A stretch of 64,000 nt of DNA from Luteibacter jiangsuensis (GTDB taxonomy: Bacteria; Pseudomonadota; Gammaproteobacteria; Xanthomonadales; Rhodanobacteraceae). The stretch spans positions 62,001 to 126,000 of the forward strand of contig NZ_JAAQQR010000003.1 in assembly GCF_011742555.1 (NCBI RefSeq), in the 5' to 3' direction. Made by a program: the position numbers and the translations under genes. The notes beneath the pieces are model-generated. The model had not been told where the DNA came from. It saw only the letters and a list, made by a program, of their open reading frames with translations, and ran no database searches. Below are positions 38,289-46,925 of the stretch, one piece after another (within the stretch, counting starts at the first letter, position 1; every line of letters begins with the position of its first letter).

Positions 38289-39212
38289 TTAAAGGTCGCT
38301 GGTCGGACAAGCCAGGAAGGTCGATTCGCCGTTGAGCTCGGCCGCCAGGCGGTCGACAAAATCCCTGACCATTCGTGGGATGTAGCGTGCGGTCGGAAAG
38401 ACCGCATGCACAGGAAGTACAGTTGTCCGATAGTTTTCGAGCACTCTGACGAGACTGCCGTCACTCAGAGCATCGGCCAAGGCAAAGTCGGGGCCGTATA
38501 CGATGCCGCCGCCCGTGATGGCTGTTGCGCGAAGCATGTCCATATTGTCGGCCTGCAGGCGTGCATCCGTGATTCCAGCGTGGCGTTCGCCGTCCGGCCC
38601 GATGAACGTCCAATCCCCCGTCGACAGGGCACCCTTGAAGGCGAGGCAGGCATGCCGGCTCAGTTCGGACGGCGTGGCTGGCACACCGTGTTCCTGAAGA
38701 TAGCCGGGTGCGGCGCATGCGACCATGTGGCATGAGGCGAGCCGTCGCACCGTGAGGTTTTCGTCGAACAACTCGCCGATACGGATGGCTACATCGATGC
38801 CGGCTGCCAGCAGATCGACATGCCGGTCCGTGAGGCTCAGTTCCACGCGCATTCCCGGGTGTGCGGCGAGATAACGCGACACCGTGGAGCCGAGGTGGCG
38901 GTGGCCAAAGGTGACGGGGGCGGACACGCGCAGGGTGCCCCGGAGAGGCTGATTACGATCGGCCACCTCGCGGCTGGCGTCATCGAGTTCCGCGAGGATG
39001 GGTTTGCAACGCTCGACGTATCGCTGACCGGCCTCCGTTACCGATAGCTGCCGGGTGCTGCGCTGAAGAAGCCGCACGTTGAGATGGTCTTCCAGTGCGC
39101 GCAGGTGCCGGCCGGCCATGGCCGGCGATAACCCCAGCTGCCGCCCTGCCGCCGCAAGGCTGCCGCTTTCCACGGCACCAACGAACACGCGGATGGCGAG
39201 CAATTGATCCAT
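38289..39212 (-). CDS. LysR-family transcriptional regulator
   Basis: The 307-residue regulator has the N-terminal winged helix-turn-helix (FVGAVESGSLAAAGRQLGLSPAMAGRHLRALEDHL) and a C-terminal LysR effector-binding domain (GTLRVSAPVTFG, IDVAIRIGEL). It resembles the DsdC/AaeR-like subgroup common in Proteobacteria. It is divergent from the alpha/beta hydrolase at 39325 and convergent with the SDR. By LysR convention the 112-base divergent gap should hold its operator, and the hydrolase is the most likely target (inference). Confidence 0.9.
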   Translation of the reverse strand: MDQLLAIRVFVGAVESGSLAAAGRQLGLSPAMAGRHLRALEDHLNVRLLQRSTRQLSVTEAGQRYVERCKPILAELDDASREVADRNQPLRGTLRVSAPVTFGHRHLGSTVSRYLAAHPGMRVELSLTDRHVDLLAAGIDVAIRIGELFDENLTVRRLASCHMVACAAPGYLQEHGVPATPSELSRHACLAFKGALSTGDWTFIGPDGERHAGITDARLQADNMDMLRATAITGGGIVYGPDFALADALSDGSLVRVLENYRTTVLPVHAVFPTARYIPRMVRDFVDRLAAELNGESTFLACPTSDL

Positions 39213-39324
39213 GCCCCCATCATGTACCGAGCGTATCGATTGTCAATATTTTCCATCCATTCCGTACACCAATGATCGACGCCATGATTTCGGCAACGGC
39301 CACTGATGAACGAAGGAGTCGACT

Positions 39325-40128
39325 ATGAAGATCCACACCAATGGGGTGTCGCTGAATGTCCGCGTGCAAGGTGACGGGGAGACTTCTCTCGTCTTTCTTC
39401 ACTACTGGGGCGGATCGTCGCGCACGTGGCACCACGTGACGCATGCGCTTGCCGATCGTTTCCAGACGGTTGCCCTCGACCAGCGGGGCTGGGGCGATTC
39501 GGACGCAGGAGACGGAAATTTCCTCGTGGCCACCCTTGCAGACGACGTTGAGGGTGCCATCGATGCTCTCGCGCTCGAGCGCTATGTGCTGGTGGGACAC
39601 TCCATGGGCGGGAAGGTAGCCCAGCTTCTCGCCTCGCGCCGTCCCAAGGGGCTTGCCGGGGTCGTACTGGTCGCACCCGGGTCGCCGGGTCCGTCGGTGT
39701 TCCCGCTCGAGCAGCGAACGATGATGACCCACGCCTACGAGACACGAGAATCGGTGGCTGCCACGGTCACCCAGGTCCTGACCGGGAAGGCACTGTCGAC
39801 CTCAGATTTCGAGCAGGTCATCGACGATAGCCTCCGGGGCGCGCCGGAGGCCAAGGTCGCCTGGCCCATGGCCACGATGATGGAAGACATCCGCAGTGAA
39901 GTCGCCAACATCGGCGTGCCGGTACTCGTCGTCGGAGGCGAGTCGGACAAGGTGGATTCGGTGGAGCTTCTCTCCTCCCACGTCCTTCCTTTTCTTCGCG
40001 GTGCGACGCTGACCGTCTTGCCACAGACAGGGCACCTGTCGCCCCTCGAATCGCCTGACGAATTGGCTCAGCTCATCGCTCGGTTTGCCTGCGGAGCCGC
40101 AAACTCGGAATGGAGCAACGCCCGCTGA
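39325..40128 (+). CDS. Alpha/beta hydrolase (third), LysR-linked
   Basis: The 267-residue hydrolase has HG-region FLHYWGGSSRTWHHV, DQRGWGDSD, nucleophile elbow YVLVGHSMGGKVAQLLA (GHSMGG), Asp in VVGGESDKVDSVE and His in LPQTGHLSPLESP. It has no signal peptide. The last codons (EWSNAR) are encoded by DNA homologous to the ICMT gene but read in another frame, so the C terminus was reshaped by a rearrangement. A diverged remnant of its 3' end lies at 33524-33617. Confidence 0.82.
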   Translation: MKIHTNGVSLNVRVQGDGETSLVFLHYWGGSSRTWHHVTHALADRFQTVALDQRGWGDSDAGDGNFLVATLADDVEGAIDALALERYVLVGHSMGGKVAQLLASRRPKGLAGVVLVAPGSPGPSVFPLEQRTMMTHAYETRESVAATVTQVLTGKALSTSDFEQVIDDSLRGAPEAKVAWPMATMMEDIRSEVANIGVPVLVVGGESDKVDSVELLSSHVLPFLRGATLTVLPQTGHLSPLESPDELAQLIARFACGAANSEWSNAR

Positions 40129-40212
40129 AAAGCACCTTGGGCTACACCTATCGGCACTGCCGCGGTCGCACGGTGGCGTCCATTCCAGGGCTACTCGGAT
40201 CGTTCCGACAAA
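40110..40212 (+). pseudogene. 3'-end remnant of an ICMT gene
   Basis: In the frame starting at 40110 the DNA encodes LKSTLGYTYRHCRGRTVASIPGLL, a diverged copy (about 80% at base level, by eye) of the end of the ICMT protein at 33653-34237. It overlaps the last codons of the upstream hydrolase in a different frame. The rest of the ICMT gene is absent. Confidence 0.8.
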
Positions 40213-40214
40213 GA

Positions 40215-40252
40215 CGCAACAGCCGCCGGCCTACCAACCGGCGGCTGTTGCG
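40215..40252 (-). terminator. Hairpin, probable terminator of the outer-membrane protein gene
   Basis: A 15-bp perfect stem (CGCAACAGCCGCCGG and its complement, 40215-40229 with 40238-40252) lies just beyond the stop of the minus-strand barrel gene. A short T-rich tract follows on that strand. Confidence 0.6.
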
Positions 40253-40269
40253 TGGCTAACACCGAAGCA

Positions 40270-40968
40270 TCAGAAACGAACGCCCACGTCCACCGCGGCG
40301 AGATTCACACTGCCGCCGTAGCGGCGGTCGACCTGGAAGCGATCGAAGTTCACGCTCACGTCCATGTTCGGGCTGATTGCATAACCCACACCGACACCCG
40401 CGAAGGCGTCAATGCGATGCGTATTGCGCTCGTGGCGGGTCACGTTGGTACCGACCGTGTTGCTGCTCAGGCTGGACACCACGGTGGTGTCGGTGGTGAG
40501 CCGGGAGTGGGCACGGAAAGCACCCAGCTCGGCGGTGGCGAAGAAGTCGCCGCCGAAGGCCATGCGTGTGTTCGCGCCGACGAAAGGGCCGTCGAGGCGA
40601 AGCGTGCTACGCGCGGATACGGTGGCGTGCGGATGCATTGCCGCTGCGGCGCCCTGGCCGTTGGCGGGACCCGGCCCGGTGACGAGGTCCGGGCCATGAT
40701 GGCCAGTGTTGCGCGAGGACACACCGCGCGCACGCGCGGAGCGCAGGTAGCCGCCTTCGGCGCCGAGCGAGAAGCTGTCGCTGAGGGCCCAGCGATAGCC
40801 GCCCTTGATGGCGAAGGCATTGACGGTGTGCTTCGACAGACCGCTGTTGGTGAAGTTGGCGCGGCCGGCGCCGAGATCGGCGAAGGCGCGACCGTCAGCC
40901 GCATGGCTCACGAAAGGCGCTGCCGACAGGGCGGCTACCAGCGCCGTGGAAACGAGAAGCTTGTTCAA
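40270..40968 (-). CDS. Outer-membrane beta-barrel protein
   Basis: The 232-residue protein has a signal peptide (LVSTALVAALSAAPFVSHA-ADG). Amphipathic strands are consistent with an 8-stranded OmpA/Ail-type barrel: FAIKGGYRWALSDSFSLGAEGGY, FFATAELGAFRAHSRLT, IDAFAGVGVGYAISPNMDVSVNFDRF. It ends in a terminal Phe (VDVGVRF). A His/Gly-rich extracellular loop lies in the middle. Role could be adhesion or envelope stability. Its promoter carries the TGAGACAAATCCC-type box. Confidence 0.75.
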   Translation of the reverse strand: MNKLLVSTALVAALSAAPFVSHAADGRAFADLGAGRANFTNSGLSKHTVNAFAIKGGYRWALSDSFSLGAEGGYLRSARARGVSSRNTGHHGPDLVTGPGPANGQGAAAAMHPHATVSARSTLRLDGPFVGANTRMAFGGDFFATAELGAFRAHSRLTTDTTVVSSLSSNTVGTNVTRHERNTHRIDAFAGVGVGYAISPNMDVSVNFDRFQVDRRYGGSVNLAAVDVGVRF

Positions 40969-41018
40969 GAAAATCTCCGGATACGAAGGTTCGGGGTTGG
41001 CCGGATCGGCCCAATGGC

Positions 41019-41061
41019 AGGTTAAGGAAGCGCCGAACCGTCATGGATGGGATTTGTCTCC
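41019..41061 (-). promoter_or_regulatory. TGAGACAARTCCC box promoter 1 (outer-membrane barrel gene)
   Basis: GGAGACAAATCCC (12 of 13 to consensus) reads toward the gene. TAACCT occupies the -10 position 37 nt from the box start (41019-41024). Predicted leader about 44 nt. Confidence 0.6.
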
Positions 41062-41064
41062 TCT

Positions 41065-41667
41065 TCACCAGGAGCCGATATCGAACTTCCCGCGGCAGCC
41101 ATGTGCGGCCCAGATGCCCTGTTCCGTGAATCCATAGCTATAGCCCTCTTCGCAACGTGCGTTGGACGTCTGCTCGACCAGGTGCGCGCCGGACCCTATC
41201 GGCCAACTGCAGAACACGCGGCGATTGTCGTTGCTGTCGCAGGAAACGATCTTCCCGTGCCTGGGCTCGGGACGTGACATGGGCTGGGTACCGCCGCCGA
41301 TCGGCGGATACGGCTCATAGCCGCCGCCGCGGCGATGGGGACGGTTTCCCCAATGGTTATGCCGATCGTACGTGGCGTCGGCGAACGTGCCGCGGCAGCC
41401 GTCGGTCACCCAGATGCCCCGACTGCTGAGATCCCAGTTCTCGCCGCGAATACAGGGGGTTTTCGACTCCTGCTCCAACAGCCTGGCGTCACCCCACATG
41501 ACACGACAGAACGAGCGCTGACCGTTCACGCTGCCGCAGCGGACCGTGTTCGGGTAATCCTGACCATGCGCCGTCGTCGACGTCAGGCTGAGCACGCCGA
41601 TGAACGATACCGCCACCAGCCACCAGATATAGAACGCCGCCACCGCGGGCCGTTTATGGGTCTGCAT
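41065..41667 (-). CDS. Exported DUF3011-type protein with two repeats
   Basis: The 200-residue protein has an N-terminal membrane/signal segment (FYIWWLVAVSFIGVLSLTSTTAHG). Two cysteine-containing DUF3011-like units follow: NTVRCGSVNGQRSFCRV to GIWVTDGCRGTF, and KIVSCDSNDNRRVFCSW to GIWAAHGCRGKF, joined by a Gly/Pro/Arg-rich linker. Each unit has three to four conserved Cys. DUF3011 proteins are lectin-like in appearance, but their function is unknown. It is divergent from the peptidase-like gene, and both have the same box promoter. Confidence 0.78.
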   Translation of the reverse strand: MQTHKRPAVAAFYIWWLVAVSFIGVLSLTSTTAHGQDYPNTVRCGSVNGQRSFCRVMWGDARLLEQESKTPCIRGENWDLSSRGIWVTDGCRGTFADATYDRHNHWGNRPHRRGGGYEPYPPIGGGTQPMSRPEPRHGKIVSCDSNDNRRVFCSWPIGSGAHLVEQTSNARCEEGYSYGFTEQGIWAAHGCRGKFDIGSW

Positions 41668-41701
41668 ATCGCGATCCTCGAAAGTGATAAGGAACGCGCA
41701 G

Positions 41702-41745
41702 AGGATCGTCCGGGCCTAGGCGACGATCCCAGGGGATTCGTCTCA
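41702..41745 (-). promoter_or_regulatory. TGAGACAARTCCC box promoter 2a (DUF3011 gene)
   Basis: TGAGACGAATCCC differs from consensus at one base. The -10-like GATCCT begins 38 nt from the box start, one base off the spacing seen elsewhere. Predicted leader about 28 nt. Confidence 0.5.
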
Positions 41746-41747
41746 GA

Positions 41748-41790
41748 TGAGACTTTTCCGCCCGTTGCAGGAAGGACCGCCGCTTATCGT
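41748..41790 (+). promoter_or_regulatory. TGAGACAARTCCC box promoter 2b (peptidase-like gene)
   Basis: TGAGACTTTTCCG is the weakest box. TATCGT is at exactly the -10 offset (41785-41790). With box 2a it forms the palindrome GTCTCAGATGAGAC at 41740-41753, placing back-to-back sites between divergent genes. Confidence 0.5.
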
Positions 41791-41820
41791 GGGGAGTTAC
41801 TCCGTTAGACCCCCAAGGCC

Positions 41821-42519
41821 ATGCGAAAAGACAACTACATCGCTGCCATGCTGCGCCTTATCCGATCGACCCCAATGAACGGAAAGGACCGGGACGCTCT
41901 CCTGAGCGAGTTCGAAACCCACGGATATGCGGCATCGTTCCCACCGGACGAGCCCCTTCCCGAGGTGTGCGCCGTATTGAATGCGACGATGCTTGCGCTC
42001 CTGGCGCGCGCCGAGCACCTTTACGGACGTGCACCGGCCGGAAGCCCCGCCTCAGTCATCGACCACCCCGGTACGGACCGCCTTCCGGTTGCACTGGACC
42101 GCAAGGATCCCCGTCACTACTGCGTGCTCGTCAACAGCCTCGCAAACACCTGGGAAGAAGCGTTCTATGTGCTCGCGCACGAGGTTGTCCACCTGCTGAA
42201 TCCGGCGTCGTCGGAAAGCGACGCCGTGGCAACGCTGGAAGAAGGCGTCGCCATCGCTTTCGCGGAAACCGCGTATACCGAATACATCACGCCGTATACG
42301 GGGAGCGGCGCACAACGCTCGCCTCTCCGTGGCGAATACACCGCCTACATCGCCGCCTACGACGCCGCTGCGCTCATTACCGCGAGCACATTGGCCCGCG
42401 TGAGAGAAACGTTCGGGAGTTTTGCGCATGCCATGGACAAGGCAACGATGCAGCGCATCTGCGGCGATGAGATCACGGATAAACAGGCGCACTTGTTGAC
42501 CGCGCCCTTCGAGTTCTGA
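41821..42519 (+). CDS. Cytoplasmic protein with a zinc-peptidase HExxH motif
   Basis: I do not recognise this 232-residue protein as a family member. It contains AFYVLAHEVVHLLNP, an HEVVH motif with the helix context of zinc metallopeptidases. About 20 residues later, EEGVAIAFAE could supply the third, glutamate ligand (gluzincin style). No signal peptide is visible. Box promoter 2b drives it. Role could be regulated proteolysis or another zinc-dependent activity; this is inference. Confidence 0.6.
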   Translation: MRKDNYIAAMLRLIRSTPMNGKDRDALLSEFETHGYAASFPPDEPLPEVCAVLNATMLALLARAEHLYGRAPAGSPASVIDHPGTDRLPVALDRKDPRHYCVLVNSLANTWEEAFYVLAHEVVHLLNPASSESDAVATLEEGVAIAFAETAYTEYITPYTGSGAQRSPLRGEYTAYIAAYDAAALITASTLARVRETFGSFAHAMDKATMQRICGDEITDKQAHLLTAPFEF

Positions 42520-42525
42520 TCCGGA

Positions 42526-42568
42526 TGAGACAAGTCACCTGTTGGCGCGGTGCCGCAATTTGAACAAT
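42526..42568 (+). promoter_or_regulatory. TGAGACAARTCCC box promoter 3 (fimbrial operon)
   Basis: TGAGACAAGTCAC (two mismatches, at the end) is followed at the fixed offset by AACAAT (42563-42568). Predicted leader about 115 nt, the longest of the set, before the major pilin gene. Confidence 0.6.
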
Positions 42569-42689
42569 ACATCTACTCGCCGGACGAAAGACGCCTGCGA
42601 GGACGATGGAGGCGCAGGGGGGTTCCCGCCCGTCGCCTTCGGGCTGGCACAAGCCAAACACCATTCACTCAAACCAAGGTCTCTTTACC

Positions 42690-43259
42690 ATGAATGCCAA
42701 GTTCCTCACCTCCACCATCGCCGTGGCCCTGCTGGGCGCCGCTTCGCTCTCGGCCAGCGCCGCCGGTGCCGCCACGCTGGCCCATCCGGACGGCACGCTG
42801 TCGATCTCGGGCGCCGTGTCCGACACCACCTGCGACCTCGGCGGCACGCCGGGTGCGAACGACATCAGCGTCTCCCTGGCAACGGCTCCCATCGCTTCGC
42901 TCGCGGCTGCGGGCAACACGTACGGCGACAAGGAGTTCGACATCAACCTGACCGGCTGCACCACGCCTGCTCAGGCCAAGGCTCCGACGGTTCGCTTCGA
43001 CGCTTCGGGTGTGTCGGCGAACGGCAATATCAAGAACATTGCCAGTGGCGGCAATGCAGCGACCAACGTCGAACTGCGTCTTCTCGACGGTCAGAACGCG
43101 TGGGCCCCGTTGAACCTCGGCACGGACGATCCTGCCAACGGCCCGGCTCCCACCGGTGGTACGGGAACGCTGAAGTACAAGGTTCAGTACATCGCCACGG
43201 GTGCCGCCACGGCCGGCGACGTCCAGGGTCAGATCCCGTACGAAGTCATCTACAACTGA
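42690..43259 (+). CDS. Major fimbrial subunit (type 1 pilin family)
   Basis: The 189-residue pilin has a signal peptide (LTSTIAVALLGAASLSASAAG). The mature chain has an N-terminal donor strand region, TLSISGAVSDTTCDLGG (first Cys), the partner Cys in INLTGCTTP, and the penultimate-Tyr ending YEVIYN typical of chaperone-usher subunits. It is the first gene of a chaperone-usher operon. Met at 42690 starts the signal peptide. A strong hairpin follows it and probably raises pilin mRNA over the downstream genes. Confidence 0.88.
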   Translation: MNAKFLTSTIAVALLGAASLSASAAGAATLAHPDGTLSISGAVSDTTCDLGGTPGANDISVSLATAPIASLAAAGNTYGDKEFDINLTGCTTPAQAKAPTVRFDASGVSANGNIKNIASGGNAATNVELRLLDGQNAWAPLNLGTDDPANGPAPTGGTGTLKYKVQYIATGAATAGDVQGQIPYEVIYN

Positions 43260-43271
43260 TGAACCCCGGCA

Positions 43272-43296
43272 TGGCTCCCCGAAGGGCGGGGAGCCA
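43272..43296 (+). other. Intercistronic hairpin after the major pilin gene
   Basis: TGGCTCCCCG / CGGGGAGCCA, a 10-bp perfect stem with loop AAGGG, lies 12 bases after the pilin stop. There is no T-run, so it is more likely an mRNA-stabilising or processing structure than a full terminator. Similar intercistronic structures set the excess of major pilin in known fimbrial operons. Confidence 0.6.
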
Positions 43297-43352
43297 GCCG
43301 AATCCACAGCACGCAACGTCATTCGAGCAACCGTCTCTTCAAGGGGTAAACC

Positions 43353-44093
43353 ATGAAACGCACGAACCGACTCCTGGCAGCCATCGCACTCACACTCGGT
43401 ACCGTAGGTGCCGCCCATGCAGGTGTTGTCATCATGGGAACCCGTGCGGTTTATCCATCCGACGCCAAGGACATCACGATTCGCCTGACGAACAAGTACG
43501 ACCGTCCCGCGCTGGTGCAGAATTGGATCGACAAGGGCGAAGCGAACGAGTCGCCCGACAATCTCAAGGTCCCATTTACCATCACGCCGCCAGTGGCGCG
43601 CATCGAAGCCGGAAAAGACCAGGCGCTGCGCGTGATCTTCACCGGCGACCGCAGCAAGCTGCCTTTGGATCGCGAGTCGGTGTTCTGGTTCAACATGCTC
43701 GACGTTCCGCCGAAGACCAAGACCGAAGGCAACTTCCTCAAGCTGGCCTTCCGCACCCGTATCAAGCTCTTCTATCGTCCCAGCGGTTTGCCGGGTTCGC
43801 AGTTGGACGCCGAGAAGGGAATCCGCTGGAGCCTCGTGCCGAAGGGCAACGGGTATATGCTCCATGGCGTAAACGATTCCCCGTATTTCGTCTCCTTCAA
43901 CCACCTTGACGTTAAAGCAGGCGGAAGCACGTTCCCGGTGCAACTCGGTACGACCGGCATGGTGCCGCCGAAAGCGAGCGCGGACTTCCCTGTGGCCAGC
44001 GCTTCGGGAAACCTCTCCGGCGCCACCGTTTCCGGCGCTGCCGTGACCGACCTCGGCGCGTTCACCGACATCGAGCAGCCGATCGCGCGCTGA
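43353..44093 (+). CDS. Fimbrial periplasmic chaperone (PapD family)
   Basis: The 246-residue protein has a signal peptide (LLAAIALTLGTVGAAHA) and two Ig-like domains. It has the G1-type motif VFWFNMLDVPPK, the subunit-anchoring Arg/Lys pair (TRAVYPS; RIKLFYRP), and the family hallmark FRTRIKLFYRPSGLP. It folds pilins by donor-strand complementation and delivers them to the usher. The order pilin-chaperone-usher is standard. Confidence 0.92.
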   Translation: MKRTNRLLAAIALTLGTVGAAHAGVVIMGTRAVYPSDAKDITIRLTNKYDRPALVQNWIDKGEANESPDNLKVPFTITPPVARIEAGKDQALRVIFTGDRSKLPLDRESVFWFNMLDVPPKTKTEGNFLKLAFRTRIKLFYRPSGLPGSQLDAEKGIRWSLVPKGNGYMLHGVNDSPYFVSFNHLDVKAGGSTFPVQLGTTGMVPPKASADFPVASASGNLSGATVSGAAVTDLGAFTDIEQPIAR

Positions 44094-44200
44094 CGCGCTG
44101 ATGCGCGGCCCCGGCCGGGGGCCATGTCCCTTTCCCATTCACTCAGACGCGGCGGCAAACGCGCGCGGCGGATGAGTCATGCCCACATCCTGGATTCGCC

Positions 44201-46894
44201 ATGTTCAACGCCGCACGCAAATCGACGAGCAACACCACGATGCCGCTGTCCGGCATGCGCGTGAAGATGTGTGCCGCGGCCCTCGTCGCGGCCCTCTGGG
44301 GTGGCCCGGTATACGCGGAGGCACCTGCCGCCGCGGCCGCCTCTCCCTCCGAAGTGGACTTCGATTCGTCCTTCCTCATGGGCGGCGGAACTGGCATGGA
44401 CGTGTCCCGTTTCGATAAGGGCAACGTGGTATTGCCGGGCGAATACAGCGTGGACGTGGTGGTGAAGGACGGCTGGTCCGGGCATCGCAATGTCACCTTC
44501 AAGGCGCCGAACCCCCATGCCAACGCTGAGCCGTGCTTCGACAGGAACACGCTCACGTTGTTCGGTGTGGACCTGGCTCGAGTGCAAGCGGAGGCACGCA
44601 AAAGCGGCCATGCCGTGCCGGCGCCGTCGGATACGCTTGAGTGCGGCACCATTGCCACGTACGTGCCGGGTGCGAGTACCAGTTTCGATGCCGGCGAACA
44701 GCGGCTCGACATCAGCGTGCCGCAGATCTACCTGCTCCGCAACGCGAAAGACAGCGTGGACCCGTCGCTGTGGCAGCACGGCATCGATGCCGGCCTGCTC
44801 AACTACGATTTCAGCAGCTACAGCTCGCGCGTCGGCGGCATGCGGGACGATAGTGCCTTCGTCGGCCTCACGGCGGGCGTGAACGTAGGCGGCTGGCGCT
44901 TCCGCCACCAGGGCAATCTGCAGTGGTCCAACCGTGGCGGCAGCCAATATGTTTCCGGCCTGGCTTATGCGCAGCACGACCTCACCCGCTGGAAGGCCCA
45001 GCTCACGGTTGGCGACACCGCCACGGACGGCAGCATGTTCGATGCGGTGCCCATTCGCGGCGCCAGCATCACGTCCGATCCCCGTATGCTTCCGAACCGC
45101 GACAACGTGTTCGCACCGATGGTGCGCGGCGTGGCCGACAGCAATGCGCAGGTCACCGTGCGTCAGCATGGTCAGGTGATCTACCAGACCAGCGTGCCGG
45201 CCGGTCCGTTCGAGCTTTCGGATGTGAATCCGATCAGCAACGGTGGCGACCTCGATGTGTCCATCAAGGAAGCCGACGGCCGCCAGCACGGTTTCACGGT
45301 GCCGTACTCGGTGGCGCCGGGCATGCTTACGCCTGGCACCCAGCGCTTCAGCCTTGCGGCGGGTACCGCGAACCTCACGAACCTGCACCGACGCGTGCCG
45401 ATGTTCCAGGCCACGCTCCAGCGCGGCCTGTCCAATCGCCTGACGGCCTACGCGGGCCTCACGGGTGCCTCCGGCTATGCGGCGGCCGTGGCCGGCGCTG
45501 CGCTGAATACGCACCTCGGCGCCTTCAATGCCGACGTGACGGTGGCGCACCTGCACCTGCCTGGCGGCCCGACGGAGCAGGGCCACAGCATTCGACTGGC
45601 CTATTCCAAGGGCCTCAATGATCTGGGTACCAACCTGTCGCTCGCCGCCTACCGGTATTCGAGCAGTGGTTACCACTCGCTCAGCGATGCGGTGACACTG
45701 CGCGGCAATTGGGCGCATGGCGCTGGCAGCGATACGTTCCAGCCCGCGCATGAACGCAACGAATTCCGCGTGAGCCTCAGCCAGCGTATTGGCGAGCGCG
45801 GTTCACTGTATCTCCAGGGTTCCTCCACGCAGTACTGGCACGGCGATTCGCAAGTGACCTTCAGCGCGGGCTACAGTGCGCAGATCCGCTCGGTGAGCTA
45901 CGGCGTGACGCTGCAGCGCACCCGGGTCACGCGCGATACCGCTGCGTTCGGCCGCCTGCCGGGTCCGCCGCCGCTCACCGCGATGCCGCGCCATCCGATG
46001 GACACGCAAATCATGTTCAACGTGAGCATGCCGCTGGGTTCCATGGGCAGTGCGCCGATCCTCTCCACCAGCTACACCCGAAACACGAACGGTCTGGCGA
46101 ATGCCCAGGCCCAGCTTACCGGCACCGCCGGCGCCGCTCGCGCCATCAATTACGGTGTCGCCGTCAGCCAGGCTCGCGGCCGGGACAGCCGTAGCAACAG
46201 CGCCCGGGCCTACGCCGGCTACACAGGCAGCAAGGGCATGGTGATGGCGAACGCATCGACGGGAAGCGGCGCCACGCAGTTCGGCTTGAATGCCTCCGGT
46301 GGCCTCTTGGCCCATTCGGGTGGTATCACTCTATCGCAGTCGCTGGGCGAAGCCGTGGCCATTATCCATGCGCCGGGCGCTGCCGGTGCGAAGGTCGAGC
46401 AGGGTTCCAACGTCCGGGTGGATCGTCACGGTTACGCGGTGGTGCCGTACCTCACGCCGTATCGCAACAACACGGTGAACCTCGATCCGAGCGGTATGTC
46501 GCTCTCGGCAGAACTGAAGCAGACCAGCCAGATCGTCGCGCCACGCGCTGGCTCGGTGGTCCGCCTCGAATACAAGACGGTAACCGGGCGCAGCGCCATC
46601 ATCGATGCAACGCAGCCGAACGGCGCGCCTCTGCCCTTCGGTGCCGACGTTACCGACGCAAGCGGCCAGTCGGTGGGTGCCGTGGGTCAGGGCAGCCAGG
46701 TGCTCGTGCGCGGCGTGCCCGACGCTGGCCAACTCGACGTGCGCTGGGGCAGTGCGCCCACCGACGCCTGCTCGCTGGAATACAGCATCGCGCCGGACAG
46801 TGGCGACGCCTATGCCCAGGCCTCAGGCACGTGCGTCGCGCCGAAGGCCGCGGCTTCCCAGACAAATCCCGCTCCGGTCGCCCAGGCGGATTGA
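44201..46894 (+). CDS. Fimbrial outer-membrane usher (FimD/PapC family)
   Basis: The 897-residue usher has a signal region, then the N-terminal chaperone-binding domain (VDFDSSFLMGGGTGMDVSRF and a Cys pair). The 24-strand barrel includes VRGVADSNAQVTVRQHGQVIYQ (plug domain) and DLDVSIKEADGRQHGFTVPYS. The C-terminal domains end with SCSLEYS-like cysteines (ACSLEY). Its length is slightly above FimD. It forms the pore and assembly platform. The Met at 44201 leaves a long n-region before AALVAALWGGPVYA, and 44255 (MRVKMCAA) would be an alternative start. Confidence 0.92.
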   Translation: MFNAARKSTSNTTMPLSGMRVKMCAAALVAALWGGPVYAEAPAAAAASPSEVDFDSSFLMGGGTGMDVSRFDKGNVVLPGEYSVDVVVKDGWSGHRNVTFKAPNPHANAEPCFDRNTLTLFGVDLARVQAEARKSGHAVPAPSDTLECGTIATYVPGASTSFDAGEQRLDISVPQIYLLRNAKDSVDPSLWQHGIDAGLLNYDFSSYSSRVGGMRDDSAFVGLTAGVNVGGWRFRHQGNLQWSNRGGSQYVSGLAYAQHDLTRWKAQLTVGDTATDGSMFDAVPIRGASITSDPRMLPNRDNVFAPMVRGVADSNAQVTVRQHGQVIYQTSVPAGPFELSDVNPISNGGDLDVSIKEADGRQHGFTVPYSVAPGMLTPGTQRFSLAAGTANLTNLHRRVPMFQATLQRGLSNRLTAYAGLTGASGYAAAVAGAALNTHLGAFNADVTVAHLHLPGGPTEQGHSIRLAYSKGLNDLGTNLSLAAYRYSSSGYHSLSDAVTLRGNWAHGAGSDTFQPAHERNEFRVSLSQRIGERGSLYLQGSSTQYWHGDSQVTFSAGYSAQIRSVSYGVTLQRTRVTRDTAAFGRLPGPPPLTAMPRHPMDTQIMFNVSMPLGSMGSAPILSTSYTRNTNGLANAQAQLTGTAGAARAINYGVAVSQARGRDSRSNSARAYAGYTGSKGMVMANASTGSGATQFGLNASGGLLAHSGGITLSQSLGEAVAIIHAPGAAGAKVEQGSNVRVDRHGYAVVPYLTPYRNNTVNLDPSGMSLSAELKQTSQIVAPRAGSVVRLEYKTVTGRSAIIDATQPNGAPLPFGADVTDASGQSVGAVGQGSQVLVRGVPDAGQLDVRWGSAPTDACSLEYSIAPDSGDAYAQASGTCVAPKAAASQTNPAPVAQAD

Positions 46895-46925
46895 GACCAT
46901 AGCGGCACTACCGAGGCATACCGAT

